From: an uncultured Microbulbifer sp.
GTDB taxonomy: Bacteria > Pseudomonadota > Gammaproteobacteria > Pseudomonadales > Cellvibrionaceae
Reading direction: 5' to 3'
Length of the DNA: 64,000 nt
Assembly: GCF_947498635.1 (NCBI RefSeq)
Contig: NZ_CANMKV010000009.1
Span: 1-64,000, forward strand
The position numbers and the translations under genes are program-made. Under the pieces are notes generated by a model. That model was not told where the DNA came from. It ran no database searches and worked only from the letters and a program-made list of their open reading frames with translations. Each line of letters opens with the position of its first letter. Within the stretch, counting starts at the first letter, position 1. Below are positions 53,484-62,274 of this stretch, in pieces.

Positions 53484-54737
53484 TTGGTGGTTGTTGTGTC
53501 TTTAAGTTTACGTTTTATTCTGTGTTTATTCTTTTTTCTTCATTCTTCTCTAGTCTTTGCCAGCAGCCACTCTGAATTTATAATCTCAAAATCAGGTGAA
53601 TATGAGATTAAAGTGTCTGCCCATGCACTAGATGTAGGGGGTGGTATTGATGCTCTTAGGAGGGAGGCACAAGGCAGCAAAGATAGTACTTGTTTAAGGG
53701 CCGGTTATCTTACTAACAGTGCGATTTATATATACACAATCGATATAAGCCGGTGTTGCTATAGACATCTCAATACGATCTTCGACAAGATCGATACTAA
53801 GTCAGTGACAATATGCTTCTCTATTTTAGGGGATCCAAGTGCCGCAAGTGCTACAACAATAAGCCAAGCAGGAGGACTTGCTAACTCTTGGTTGAGATCC
53901 ATTAAAATTTCGCAGCGCTTGCCTTATTATAAAAGGCAATCTATAGAATTTTTGGGTTCTAAAGCTGCGTTCATTAGTAGCTCTGGTTGTGGTGGCTGCT
54001 CAAAGGGTAGGCAAAATAATGAAATAAACTCTCCTCCCGCACCAATTAATGTTATCGCCTATGGAGGAGGGGAGGAGCGAGAGCAAATAGTATTGCCGCT
54101 TCTGCAACCAATACCTTTAACCTTAATCACGCCCACTGACAATTCGCAATCAGAGGGGACTATCAGTCTTCGGTGGGATACTCCCAATTCTGCTGAAAAA
54201 GTTACAGGGTATGAAATTGAGCAATGTAAAGATGACTGCTCAACTTGGACCAGCATTTATTCGGGAACAAGTGTTGGCCCAATAACCCTGACAGGTGAGG
54301 GGGGTACACCATTGGCAAGTGGTTCTTACCAATATCGTATCCGAGCCTACTTCAAAAGCAATAATTCTAGGGTCTATAGCGACTGGGTAACAACTACAAG
54401 AGTTGGAGTAATTCGAGAGGGATTGATGAACCCTAAGGCGATCAGATTTACTCAGGATAGCATTAAGTCAACCTTTAAAAATGGCCAGAAAGTTAGAGAC
54501 TTATCATATGATCTTAAAAGTGGAAAATTAACAGCAGATGATGTACCTCCGATACGGGTGTTGATCCGTGCTGGGAAAATTTACTCTTTAGATAACCGAA
54601 GGCTCAAAGCTTTCCAGGAAGCTGGAAGTCCGATACGCGTAAGGCCTGCCACACCATTAGAGATTGCAACACGATCATTTAAATTTACGAGTCGCAATGA
54701 TGGTACATCCATTCATATACGAGAGGATGATTTATGA
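53484..54737 (+). CDS. Exported polymorphic-toxin-like protein with FN3 module and ParB-like C-terminus
   Basis: The protein has up to 417 residues, starting at TTG 53484 or one of the GTGs at 53487/53496. The signal peptide is LRFILCLFFFLHSSLVFAS. The N-terminal region (about 30-175) is unassigned and Cys-containing, with GCGGCSKG at about 172. A fibronectin-III-like module spans about 215-310 (LTLITPTDNSQSEGTISLRW, then SGSYQYRIRAYF). The last 105 residues (AIRFTQDSIKSTFKNG, then DDVPPIRVLIRAGKIYSLDN, then RRLKAFQEAG) match the C-terminal toxin type that resembles ParB/Srx folds, with DNRR in place of DGHHR. The next gene overlaps by 4 bp and is an immunity candidate. Toxin assignment rests on known family context plus that pairing. 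Confidence 0.7.
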   Translation: MVVVVSLSLRFILCLFFFLHSSLVFASSHSEFIISKSGEYEIKVSAHALDVGGGIDALRREAQGSKDSTCLRAGYLTNSAIYIYTIDISRCCYRHLNTIFDKIDTKSVTICFSILGDPSAASATTISQAGGLANSWLRSIKISQRLPYYKRQSIEFLGSKAAFISSSGCGGCSKGRQNNEINSPPAPINVIAYGGGEEREQIVLPLLQPIPLTLITPTDNSQSEGTISLRWDTPNSAEKVTGYEIEQCKDDCSTWTSIYSGTSVGPITLTGEGGTPLASGSYQYRIRAYFKSNNSRVYSDWVTTTRVGVIREGLMNPKAIRFTQDSIKSTFKNGQKVRDLSYDLKSGKLTADDVPPIRVLIRAGKIYSLDNRRLKAFQEAGSPIRVRPATPLEIATRSFKFTSRNDGTSIHIREDDL

Positions 54738-54997
54738 AAGAATTCAATTTAGATGAAAGCCTTCAAAAGATTGGATCAAAAAGCGATTTTTCTGAATTTG
54801 TCATGGATATCCTTGATGATTATAAAGAAAATGCTTCAAATTGGGAGAATACGGATTTAGAAAGCTTTCTTGAGGCGATGGCAGCCTGGTCCAAAGATAT
54901 GGATGGTTATTATATAAATCTAGGTAGAGATGTTCCTCAGGATGTCCCTTGGAAAATTTTTGCTGAAATTATCTATGCTGCCAGAATCTATGAGTAG
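54734..54997 (+). CDS. DUF7660-like immunity protein
   Basis: This 87-residue acidic cytosolic protein has the pattern SDFSEFVMDILDDYKENASN, then WENTDLESFLEAMAAWSKDM, then DGYYINLG, ending AEIIYAARIYE. This is the DUF7660 signature as I know it, a family common beside toxins. Its ATG overlaps the toxin stop (ATGA), the usual layout for effector and immunity genes. It has no signal peptide, so it would protect the cytosol. Confidence 0.75.
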   Translation: MKEFNLDESLQKIGSKSDFSEFVMDILDDYKENASNWENTDLESFLEAMAAWSKDMDGYYINLGRDVPQDVPWKIFAEIIYAARIYE

Positions 54998-55514
54998 TGG
55001 TTATCTGCAGTTCAATGACTTCGCTGTTTAATTTCGGAGGAAATATCTTTCTCTTAACTCCGAATACTCAAAAAAAGACTGACAGCTTACCTCATGCTAA
55101 ATACAAGTTACAGTCTGTGCTCTGGAGGTGATTAATATGATCGAGAAGCTCTTACACTGCCATCTTGACTATGCATAGTTTTTGTGTGTCTTATGTTTGA
55201 CACCTCTGGTACTTCTAGAGCTATCGGCACAACCGGATTGTCCGTTTAAACATTGCGTCAATTGACTGGTTATTATGAGGCGCCATTGTTGATATATCCC
55301 TTGTCTAACATTTCTGGGTGAGTAGCTATCGCAATCAACCTTTCCGGCCGGATTTGGCCATCTGACTGACTAGCTACTACTAGTCGACGTAATATGTCGA
55401 TTCTTTAATTTGTTAAACGCTTTATGTGATTGTAATTCTGGATATTTCAAGCAGTGCAATTCTCTGCCCAGCTAAACTATAAACAAACTTAGTTTTAGCT
55501 GGCGGAGTTGGTAA
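54998..55514. other. Intergenic with a decayed exported-protein start
   Basis: A well-placed GGAGG precedes ATG 55137, which opens MIEKLLHCHLDYA, then TAG. The same frame continues with signal-peptide-like sequence (FLCVLCLTPLVLLELSAQPD) to a TGA at 55263-55265. This may be the stub of another exported effector gene. Nothing else is recognised. Confidence 0.4.
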
Positions 55515-57068
55515 ATGCGAACCTGTTCAGTATTCTATTGCCGAGTATTTCTACTTGTCATTTATTCAATCCAAGCCCTATTGGTACCGTCACATGCTGT
55601 TGCTGAGTCTGGAGGCTCACAAAACCGACTGGTTATAGGTGCGTGGCATTTACCGTCTCAGGCATTACCAAGAGCCCTTGATGTTGATGGGGCAAAACGG
55701 TGGTTGCGCGTTGGTGTACAGCCCAGCATCCTCTTAACTTTTAATATCACCAGAAAAAATTTCACCGGGCACTGCAAAGTGATTAATAGTGCCAATTACG
55801 GTATCTATGATCAGTTGACTCAGGTAGAGGGTCGTAATGCCAAACCATTTGTATCCCCTCCCGCCTTCAATGCTCGTACTTCATTCGTTTCCACAGCTGA
55901 TTTCAAGCAAGGGGAACATGCCACCTATGTAAAAGTCGGTTTCCTTACCTGCCGTGGTGATAGATGTAAAAACCTCACCAGCCAGGAAGCACAATCGTCA
56001 TGGCGCCATGATTATAAGCCTTATGACAATATTATCGCGTTCGATAGTATTCGAGTGGACCAGCCTGCTCCCTTTCAGAGTCTGTGGTCCGATGAAGAAG
56101 TCAGGCTGTATTATAAACAACCCAAGTACTATAGCCGACAATACGGAGGGAGTAGCCAGCCGCATCTGAATAGGTTATGGGATAGGGAAAATAAAAGTCG
56201 CTCTATGTCTAATCTGGTTACTTGTGCTCATCCACCGGGGTTAGATTGTAATGGGATTGAGGGTTTTGATGAGATATATGCAAAGGCACCAGCGGCAAAA
56301 ATGGAAATTGATATTTTAGCGGATGAAATAGCCGCCAGGACGAATGGCCTAGTTGCTAAAGTGCCAATTAAGTCGCTAGAGAGAGCCCAAAATAAAATAA
56401 TTAATGACTATGGTGGTGATCCAACGCGTATAAGTGATCTGGCGAGGAATACAATTATCGTTTCTCAGGATAAAATTCCAACAGTGGCTGCACTGCTTCG
56501 ATCTAAAGGTGCCAGTGTAAAGGTTATAGATGGAGCCCGAGATCCATTGGGTTACAGTGGCATCAATTCAAAAATCGAAACAAGGATTGGTTTAACCGGA
56601 GAAATACAAGTGAATTCACCCGAGATGATCTACGCAAAAGAAGCACCAGAAATAGCAAGGATCTTGTTGGGGGAAGTTACATATGATTCGATAGAAGAGT
56701 GGGCCCCTGTAAAAGGAGGAAAAGGACATATATATTATGAAAGGTGGCGGTCTTTAGAGGTGGATGATCCACGCAGAAAAGAAATAGAATCTGAAAGTAA
56801 AAATTACTATAACAAAATCAGGCCTATAGTAATGCCATTTGAAAAGAGTAGTAACTTAGACGCTAAGGATATTTATATTGACTATCCATACGAGTCTGTT
56901 ATGTTTCGAAGGGGGGGTAAAAAAAGAAAAATATTTAGAAAGTTTTATGGTGAAAGTGAGTCTTTAGATTTTGTTCCGCATGATAACCGTTTATTCAATG
57001 ATGCACTGTTATATGGGGAGGCGATCTCTAGGGAGCTTTACTTAAAGGGTAAAGGGGAGGGAAATTGA
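55515..57068 (+). CDS. Exported toxin-like protein with RelA/SpoT-type synthetase domain
   Basis: This 517-residue protein has a signal peptide (VFLLVIYSIQALLVPSHAVA). An N-terminal beta-rich domain (about 32-230) is unassigned. Residues about 255-375 carry a RelA/SpoT-like nucleotidyltransferase fold: KVPIKSLERAQNKI (the usual RxKxxxSxxxK region), ISDLARNTIIV (the D-x-A/G-x-R strand with the metal Asp), DPLGYSGINSKIE (the GYR/GIH-like loop) and GEIQVNSPEMIYAKE (the catalytic E-x-Q). All expected acidic and aromatic positions are present. Such toxSAS or Tas1-like enzymes make (p)ppApp/ppGpp or pyrophosphorylate tRNA. The C-terminal 140 residues are basic and unassigned. The next gene, an HD hydrolase, is the likely immunity protein. 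Confidence 0.75.
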   Translation: MRTCSVFYCRVFLLVIYSIQALLVPSHAVAESGGSQNRLVIGAWHLPSQALPRALDVDGAKRWLRVGVQPSILLTFNITRKNFTGHCKVINSANYGIYDQLTQVEGRNAKPFVSPPAFNARTSFVSTADFKQGEHATYVKVGFLTCRGDRCKNLTSQEAQSSWRHDYKPYDNIIAFDSIRVDQPAPFQSLWSDEEVRLYYKQPKYYSRQYGGSSQPHLNRLWDRENKSRSMSNLVTCAHPPGLDCNGIEGFDEIYAKAPAAKMEIDILADEIAARTNGLVAKVPIKSLERAQNKIINDYGGDPTRISDLARNTIIVSQDKIPTVAALLRSKGASVKVIDGARDPLGYSGINSKIETRIGLTGEIQVNSPEMIYAKEAPEIARILLGEVTYDSIEEWAPVKGGKGHIYYERWRSLEVDDPRRKEIESESKNYYNKIRPIVMPFEKSSNLDAKDIYIDYPYESVMFRRGGKKRKIFRKFYGESESLDFVPHDNRLFNDALLYGEAISRELYLKGKGEGN

Positions 57069-57493
57069 TGTCTGATTTAGATACAGCAATTATGATTGCT
57101 AATAAAGCCCATTTTGGTCAGAAAGATAAATCCGGTAAGCCATATATACTGCACCCATTACGCTTGGCACTAAAAATGTCTTCTCAAGAGGAACAGATTG
57201 TTGCTGTGCTACACGATGTATTAGAAGATAGCAGTACGGGTGTTGAGGATCTTAAAAGCTATGGTTTTTCCCGCAGGGTTGTCGATGCTTTAGCTTGTCT
57301 AACCAAGCAAGATGGGGAGAGTTATATGGATTACATTGAAAAAATTAAAGGAAATAATCTTGCTGCTAAAATTAAGATGTGTGATCTTCAGGATAATCTA
57401 GATGTAACCAGGTTGAAGCTGCTTGGGGAGTCGGATCTACGTAGGGTTAAAAAATATTACGATGCCTTCAGTTACTTGAGAGCCTCTCGATAA
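57068..57493 (+). CDS. Small HD-domain (p)ppGpp-hydrolase-like protein (SAH), probable immunity
   Basis: This protein of about 141 residues is of the small-alarmone-hydrolase type: AHFGQKDKSGKPYILHPLRL (N-terminal His and the HP metal ligand), then VAVLHDVLEDSS (the HD motif with following Glu-Asp), then KIKMCDLQDNLD (the final Asp-containing helix). All HD metal ligands are kept, so it is probably active. The ATG at 57068 overlaps the toxin-gene stop by one base. It has no signal peptide. It probably degrades the product made by, or reverses the modification made by, the upstream RelA/SpoT-like toxin, as HYD antitoxins do for toxSAS. Confidence 0.8.
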   Translation: MSDLDTAIMIANKAHFGQKDKSGKPYILHPLRLALKMSSQEEQIVAVLHDVLEDSSTGVEDLKSYGFSRRVVDALACLTKQDGESYMDYIEKIKGNNLAAKIKMCDLQDNLDVTRLKLLGESDLRRVKKYYDAFSYLRASR

Positions 57494-57601
57494 GGCTGGT
57501 CAGCCGGGAAAAATTTGTTTGTTGGTGGGGGCGTGGCTTAATTTCGATTGATCGCTGTTATTCCTTCTTTCTATTGTTTTTAGGGTGTGATACTGATCAC
57601 G

Positions 57602-58390
57602 CTAGAGGTATTCTGAAACCGTCTCCAGCAATTGCGCGCCAACACGAAAAATCAATATTAATCCTGAGAAAAACATAATTGAAAGGGTGTAATTTTTGAA
57701 TCTCTGGGTGCTTATTATTTGTAGGTAATGTTTCGCAATAAACATTCCAGACGTTATTCCTAGGCCAATTGCAACGCCAAAAATAATCAACTCTGGATTT
57801 AGGGCGCCAAAATGAAAGTAGGCAACGAGTTTCGTGGAATGCATCATTAGAGAGCTAACGCCTCTCGTGGCGACTAAGCTTTCTTTATTAAGCCCATAAT
57901 TTAAAAAGAAAGGATTTTGCACGGGTCCGACAGCGCCAATAATTGACGAGAAGAGTGTGGTGACAAATCCTAATATAGGAAAATACGGAATACGCATAAC
58001 AAACGATTTTTCTTTATGGCCAAAACCATACTGAAAAATGGTCGACAGTAAGAATAGCCCGACAAGGAACTCTATTAATAAAGGGTGCATCTGTGTGTAA
58101 ACATAGGCACCAAGAATGGCACCGGGGATAATGCCGGGCAGTAGCCATAGGGCTACTTTCCAGTTTATATAGGGCCAAAAGAAATAAAGCCCAAAGGGTG
58201 ATGCAATAGCGTTTCCAGTGGTCAAGATTGGGGCAACAAGATGCGGTCCAACTAGGAAGCTCACCACTGGCACCAATAGCAGCGAGCCCCCGCCTGCAGC
58301 CATAATTGAGATATACCCAGTCACTATACCGAAAATAAGGAGAAGGCTGATAATCATAAGTTTGTAGTTTCTCGTGCCTTGGATCAGCAT
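57602..58390 (-). CDS. TauE/SafE (TSUP) family membrane transporter
   Basis: This 262-residue protein has about eight hydrophobic segments. It carries the two TSUP half-repeats: GGGSLLLVPVVSFLVGPHLV near the start, and TTLFSSIIGAVGPVQNPFFL in the second half, followed by TRGVSSLMMHSTKLVAYFHF. The family transports sulfite, sulfoacetate or other small anions. Met at residue 12 is an alternative start. It is convergent with the SAH gene, so it is not part of the toxin unit. Confidence 0.85.
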   Translation of the reverse strand: MLIQGTRNYKLMIISLLLIFGIVTGYISIMAAGGGSLLLVPVVSFLVGPHLVAPILTTGNAIASPFGLYFFWPYINWKVALWLLPGIIPGAILGAYVYTQMHPLLIEFLVGLFLLSTIFQYGFGHKEKSFVMRIPYFPILGFVTTLFSSIIGAVGPVQNPFFLNYGLNKESLVATRGVSSLMMHSTKLVAYFHFGALNPELIIFGVAIGLGITSGMFIAKHYLQIISTQRFKNYTLSIMFFSGLILIFRVGAQLLETVSEYL

Positions 58391-58953
58391 CTTTATTCAT
58401 AAAAGGAAAGCACAAAAAAACGGAAAGACTAGCGGCCAATGATGAGGGAAAGCATTATTGTGTCAATAGGTTGAATTCTGTGTAAAAACGTGGATAAACC
58501 TACAATGGCTTAATAGATGATGAGATGTAATTCTCCGGAGTACTTCTTGGCATATTGCTGCCAATAGCCAATAGCCAATAGCCAACAGGCTGATAAAAAC
58601 ACACGCATATTTAAGCCGTCAAGCATTATCTTTGATAGATAGGCTTGATGCTGCTCTGTTTTTATCGCGGCCTAAATTAAATGACGTATCTAGGAGTCAG
58701 TAAGTTAAAGAAAAGTTACATATGTGGTATTGATAACATGAGCCTGCCACTGAGTATTGTTGGGCATGCACATAAACAGGATAAAGAAGGCGCATTTATA
58801 GCACTTATCAACGGGATTCCTAGTGGTGTGTTGAGGTGCACAGCCATAGCATGACCCGGCTCATAGGCTTCTATGGTTTTCCGTCAAATATTCCTTCCAG
58901 AGGATCTCCTGAACTAACTTATATAGACATACAGAGCTTAATTTTATGTTTCC
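58391..58953. other. Intergenic with short heptamer repeat
   Basis: CCAATAG is repeated three times, followed by the variant CCAACAG, at 58561-58588. A 38-codon frame starting at 58738 (MSLPLSIVGHAHKQDKEGAF) has no recognised relative and is not called. No other feature is seen. Confidence 0.5.
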
Positions 58954-59895
58954 TTATAAGGTTTCGATTTCTTGAATTGGAGCCATATGGTTGAAAACCA
59001 TCATCCCTTTCTGTGGTACAAATGATTCACCATCCTCATTTAAAAACTTAAATGGTACGGATACTGCAGAGAAACCAATATTTTTTCGGATAACGAAGTG
59101 GAGGTGTGGGCCGGTTGAGAAGCCTGATGAACCTGACCTCGCTAGAATGTCTCCAGCCTTTACTTTATCACCGGGTTTTACCATGGCGGTTTCTTGTAGT
59201 ATGTGCGCATAAGTTGCATAGCTTCCATCACTGTGTAAAACCGATACATAGTTGGCTTTATCTAAGAAATATTTCTTTGCTCCGCCCATATGGTAATCAT
59301 CTTTTACCCAGATAACAGTTCCCCCCCTGGCTGCACTGATATAGGTCCCTATTGGCATGGCAATATCTACAGCATATTTATTTGAGGGTTTGTGATGCGA
59401 GAAATTTCCATTAAAAGATTGACTGATTCTATGTTCCTGTAAAGAAGATATTGGTAAGTGGTAGATATAACTACTTTCGGTGGTTTGCGGGGATCCCAAG
59501 ACCCAGGAGTATAAAAAACGGTCAACTACGTCCTTGCTATCGTAGAGACTGATTTTGGAGGAGGGGGGCATAACTTTTCTGAAGGTTATTTCTTCGCTTT
59601 TTTCTGAAATAATTTTTATTTCAACTTCAATGGGTGCATGATAGGGATTGATAGCGGAGATTGTGTGTTTATTAGATCCTTCGGATAAATAAATTTTAGG
59701 TTTTCTATTTTTAACCATGGCCGGCCTTCTTTCTATGATTTCCAACTCAAGTTCGCTAGTTGGTTTTTTGTCAGAAAAAGTCCAGTTGCCATTTTCATCT
59801 TTAAATTTATAAATCTGCCCGGAAAGTGCATTTTGTGTGAACATGAAAGAGGCTACTAGGAGGAGGTGTCTCAGCGTTAACATTTTTATCTTCAT
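58954..59895 (-). CDS. DUF4124-M23 peptidase, exported
   Basis: This 313-residue exported protein has a signal peptide ending near ALSG-QIY (about 26). An N-terminal DUF4124 module follows (YKFKDENGNWTFSDKKP, 29-45). A beta linker comes next, then an M23 LytM domain with His168, Asp177 (YAVDIAMP), His231 (YAHI), and His264/His266 (GPHLHF). The domain appears catalytically complete. It probably cleaves peptidoglycan stem peptides or acts as an activator. The gene is divergent from the fourth MFS gene across about 890 bp. Confidence 0.88.
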   Translation of the reverse strand: MKIKMLTLRHLLLVASFMFTQNALSGQIYKFKDENGNWTFSDKKPTSELELEIIERRPAMVKNRKPKIYLSEGSNKHTISAINPYHAPIEVEIKIISEKSEEITFRKVMPPSSKISLYDSKDVVDRFLYSWVLGSPQTTESSYIYHLPISSLQEHRISQSFNGNFSHHKPSNKYAVDIAMPIGTYISAARGGTVIWVKDDYHMGGAKKYFLDKANYVSVLHSDGSYATYAHILQETAMVKPGDKVKAGDILARSGSSGFSTGPHLHFVIRKNIGFSAVSVPFKFLNEDGESFVPQKGMMVFNHMAPIQEIETL

Positions 59896-60789
59896 TTGGC
59901 GATCATTACTAAACCCGTTACTTTACTAATCTGTTATAAATAAGTAAAGAAATCTTGAGTGGCCGTTAGCCGGCACTCGATAGAATGTGGGATGTAAGAT
60001 TTAAATTGCCCCAATAGGGCCTGGCGACCGAATGGTAATGGGGGAATCTGAGGGGGAGATAGAGGTTGGTCTAAATGCGCGGGTTTTATAATAGCTTTAC
60101 ACACTAACAAATGGGTTGCCCAGGTTTTCTTTATGTTTTAAAAAATATTCTCTGGTATTTTGCTGATTTCTGACCAACGCTAAAACCATAGGGTGAATCT
60201 TCTGTATAGACATCATCTCTCCTTGCCGGGAAAGTACTGCTTGTTCTCGTATTCTTGGAATGCTATTTGCTGTGGTTAGCCATTATTACTTGAATCTAGA
60301 CTGTGTTGCTTTAAATAATATATTTTATATCTTTTCGAGTGAACAGTTCAGTTTTTTACTTTTGGGGTGGTTCTATCAGAGGGCGATTATAAGCGGAAGG
60401 TATGTTTAATTGTGGGTGTGCCTAAGTGTCTCAGGAGTTTGCTAGTATAAATGATGGCCGGCCAGAGTATGTAGAAGAAATAATAGGATTCCATATTTCG
60501 TGTAGTCTTATGGATGGTTGGGGATGGTTGGGGATGGTTGGGGATGGTTGGGGATGGTTGGGGATGGTTGGGGAGGATTGTTCTGAATTGGTGAGCGAAT
60601 CAATATTTTGTTGCACTTTGTCCCCCGCTATAGGTTTTCCAGTATCTTTTGGGGTTCGCATATGGTATGGCTTGGTAGCGATGGAGCCTATAGGGCAGCT
60701 GTGAGAACCTCGAATATCAGTCTAGCGGTTCACTCAGTAATTCCTGAATATAAATTCTATGGGGTTTTGCGTTAGTCCCCCTGTGATGA
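59896..60789. other. Long intergenic region between M23 and MFS genes
   Basis: About 890 bp contain the decamer repeat listed separately. Open frames across that repeat are low-complexity artefacts. No RNA gene is recognised. Confidence 0.5.
60512..60576 (+). repeat. Tandem G-rich decamer repeat (about 6 copies)
   Basis: Six near-perfect units of GGGATGGTTG (the first starts TGGATGGTTG), followed by a degenerate GGGAGGATTG. Each junction makes a GGGG run spaced by 6 nt, which could form a G-quadruplex on the plus strand. It lies about 215 bp upstream of the fourth MFS gene. Confidence 0.9.
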
Positions 60790-62175
60790 GTGATAGCAAT
60801 GCACTTGGGAGCGTTGAATATAGTTGAAGCGAGAAGCCTGGGCCTGGCGGCGTTAATCTCCGCAATTTTTCTTATTGGTTATGACTATACGGCCTTCTCC
60901 GTTGCCCTGCCGGCCATCCAAAAAGAATTCGGCGTAGATATCACTACAACGATGTGGTTGGTTAATGCATATGCGCTCGCTTTTGGGGTTTCTGTCATTT
61001 CTTGTGGGCGCTTAGCGGATATGCTGGGCCGACGGCGAACCTTCTTTATAGGAGCGTCGCTTTTTTCTCTATTTTCATTGCTGGGTGGTTTTTCATCCAC
61101 TATCTGGATGTTGATGGGGTGTCGCGTCCTATTAAGCATTGGCGGCGCTATGATGTGGCCTTCTGTAATAGGAATGACCTATCACCTATTGGAAAACAGG
61201 CATGCCGGTGTAGCGGGGGGCTTACTGATGCTTGGGTGCGGAGCCGCGAACGCCCTGGGGCCAATCATTGGTGGGATCTTAACAGATACCTTGGGTTGGC
61301 GCTGGATACTCTTTCTGAACCTTCCTGTGACGATGGTAGCGATGTTGGTTTGTTGGAGGTTGGTCCGTAGTGACCGCCCGACGACCGCTGGCGAGCATGT
61401 CGATATAGCAGGTTTATTCTTCCTTTCCTTATCTTTATTAGCCTTGCTCATTGGTTTGGATTTAGCGATCGATAAGGGGTTCGGGAGCTATCAGGTGCTC
61501 CTGTTATTCCTGGGGTTTGCTTTTTCTCTCTTAGTGTTTATTTGGTTGGATTATCACACATCAAGAGAGGCTCTCATTCCTAAGGATGTGGTGAAAAATA
61601 AAAGGTTCCTTGCGGAGGGGGTGGCGACTTTATTGGTTTCCGTAGCCTTTATTGGCGCGCTCATGTTTGTTCCCCAGTTTCTCAATAAGGTTTGGGATTT
61701 CTCGGCTTTACAGTCTGGATTCGCATTGCTCCCAATGATGTTATTTTTTGGGGTAATTTCTTTTGTATCGGGGTATTTGTACGAAAGATTGGGTGCTAAG
61801 TTATTGGCCTGTATGGGGGCGCTGTGCATGTGGGCTGGTATGTTGGTGCTTTCTAAGCTCACTGTACAGCTCCAGCCGGTAATTTTCATACCAGGATTGG
61901 TGCTGATGGGGGTTGGCATGGGGTTGTTTTATCCCACAATTACTACGGCGGCAATTCTAATCCTTCGCTATGATCGTGCGAGTCTCGCCGCGGCTACGAT
62001 TTATATGTTCCAGATTATCGGGGGTGCTATAGGTTTGGGTCTGAACACCACGATTGTGGCCTTGGCTCCGGACTTAGCAACGGGTATCGGTCGTGCCTTT
62101 CTAATGAATGCCCATCTTGCCTTGCTGGGGATGGTGGTTAGTGCATTCTTTATCAATGGAAAAAAACGGAACTGA
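60790..62175 (+). CDS. MFS transporter, DHA2-like, fourth paralogue
   Basis: This 461-residue transporter is of the same subfamily as the three at 14-18 kb. It has GYDYTAFSVALPAIQ in TM1, motif A CGRLADMLGRRR, the TM5 motif GAANALGPIIGGIL, and WRWILFLNLPV. It is the most diverged of the four (ITTTMWLVNAYALAFG against ITTSQWVINGYALVFG). GTG 60790 or ATG 60799 can serve as start. It lies alone, downstream of the decamer repeat. Confidence 0.9.
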   Translation: MIAMHLGALNIVEARSLGLAALISAIFLIGYDYTAFSVALPAIQKEFGVDITTTMWLVNAYALAFGVSVISCGRLADMLGRRRTFFIGASLFSLFSLLGGFSSTIWMLMGCRVLLSIGGAMMWPSVIGMTYHLLENRHAGVAGGLLMLGCGAANALGPIIGGILTDTLGWRWILFLNLPVTMVAMLVCWRLVRSDRPTTAGEHVDIAGLFFLSLSLLALLIGLDLAIDKGFGSYQVLLLFLGFAFSLLVFIWLDYHTSREALIPKDVVKNKRFLAEGVATLLVSVAFIGALMFVPQFLNKVWDFSALQSGFALLPMMLFFGVISFVSGYLYERLGAKLLACMGALCMWAGMLVLSKLTVQLQPVIFIPGLVLMGVGMGLFYPTITTAAILILRYDRASLAAATIYMFQIIGGAIGLGLNTTIVALAPDLATGIGRAFLMNAHLALLGMVVSAFFINGKKRN

Positions 62176-62274
62176 ATATGGTCGGGGCCAACTAGGGGGC
62201 TTAATCTCTAAGTTGGTATTCGGGGTGTCAATGTTGATCGGATCAGCCAGAGTGAAGTTGGCTTTCTTGGGGTG

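Noticed and set aside
58561-58588. CCAATAG heptamer repeat as a CRISPR or regulatory array
   Set aside because: There are only three exact units and one variant, with no spacers. It is a minor microsatellite.
60426-60704. Open frame across the decamer repeat (both strands)
   Set aside because: The protein would be low-complexity repeat translation (GWGWLGMVGD-like or SPTIPNHPQP-like) with no ribosome-binding site or family resemblance.
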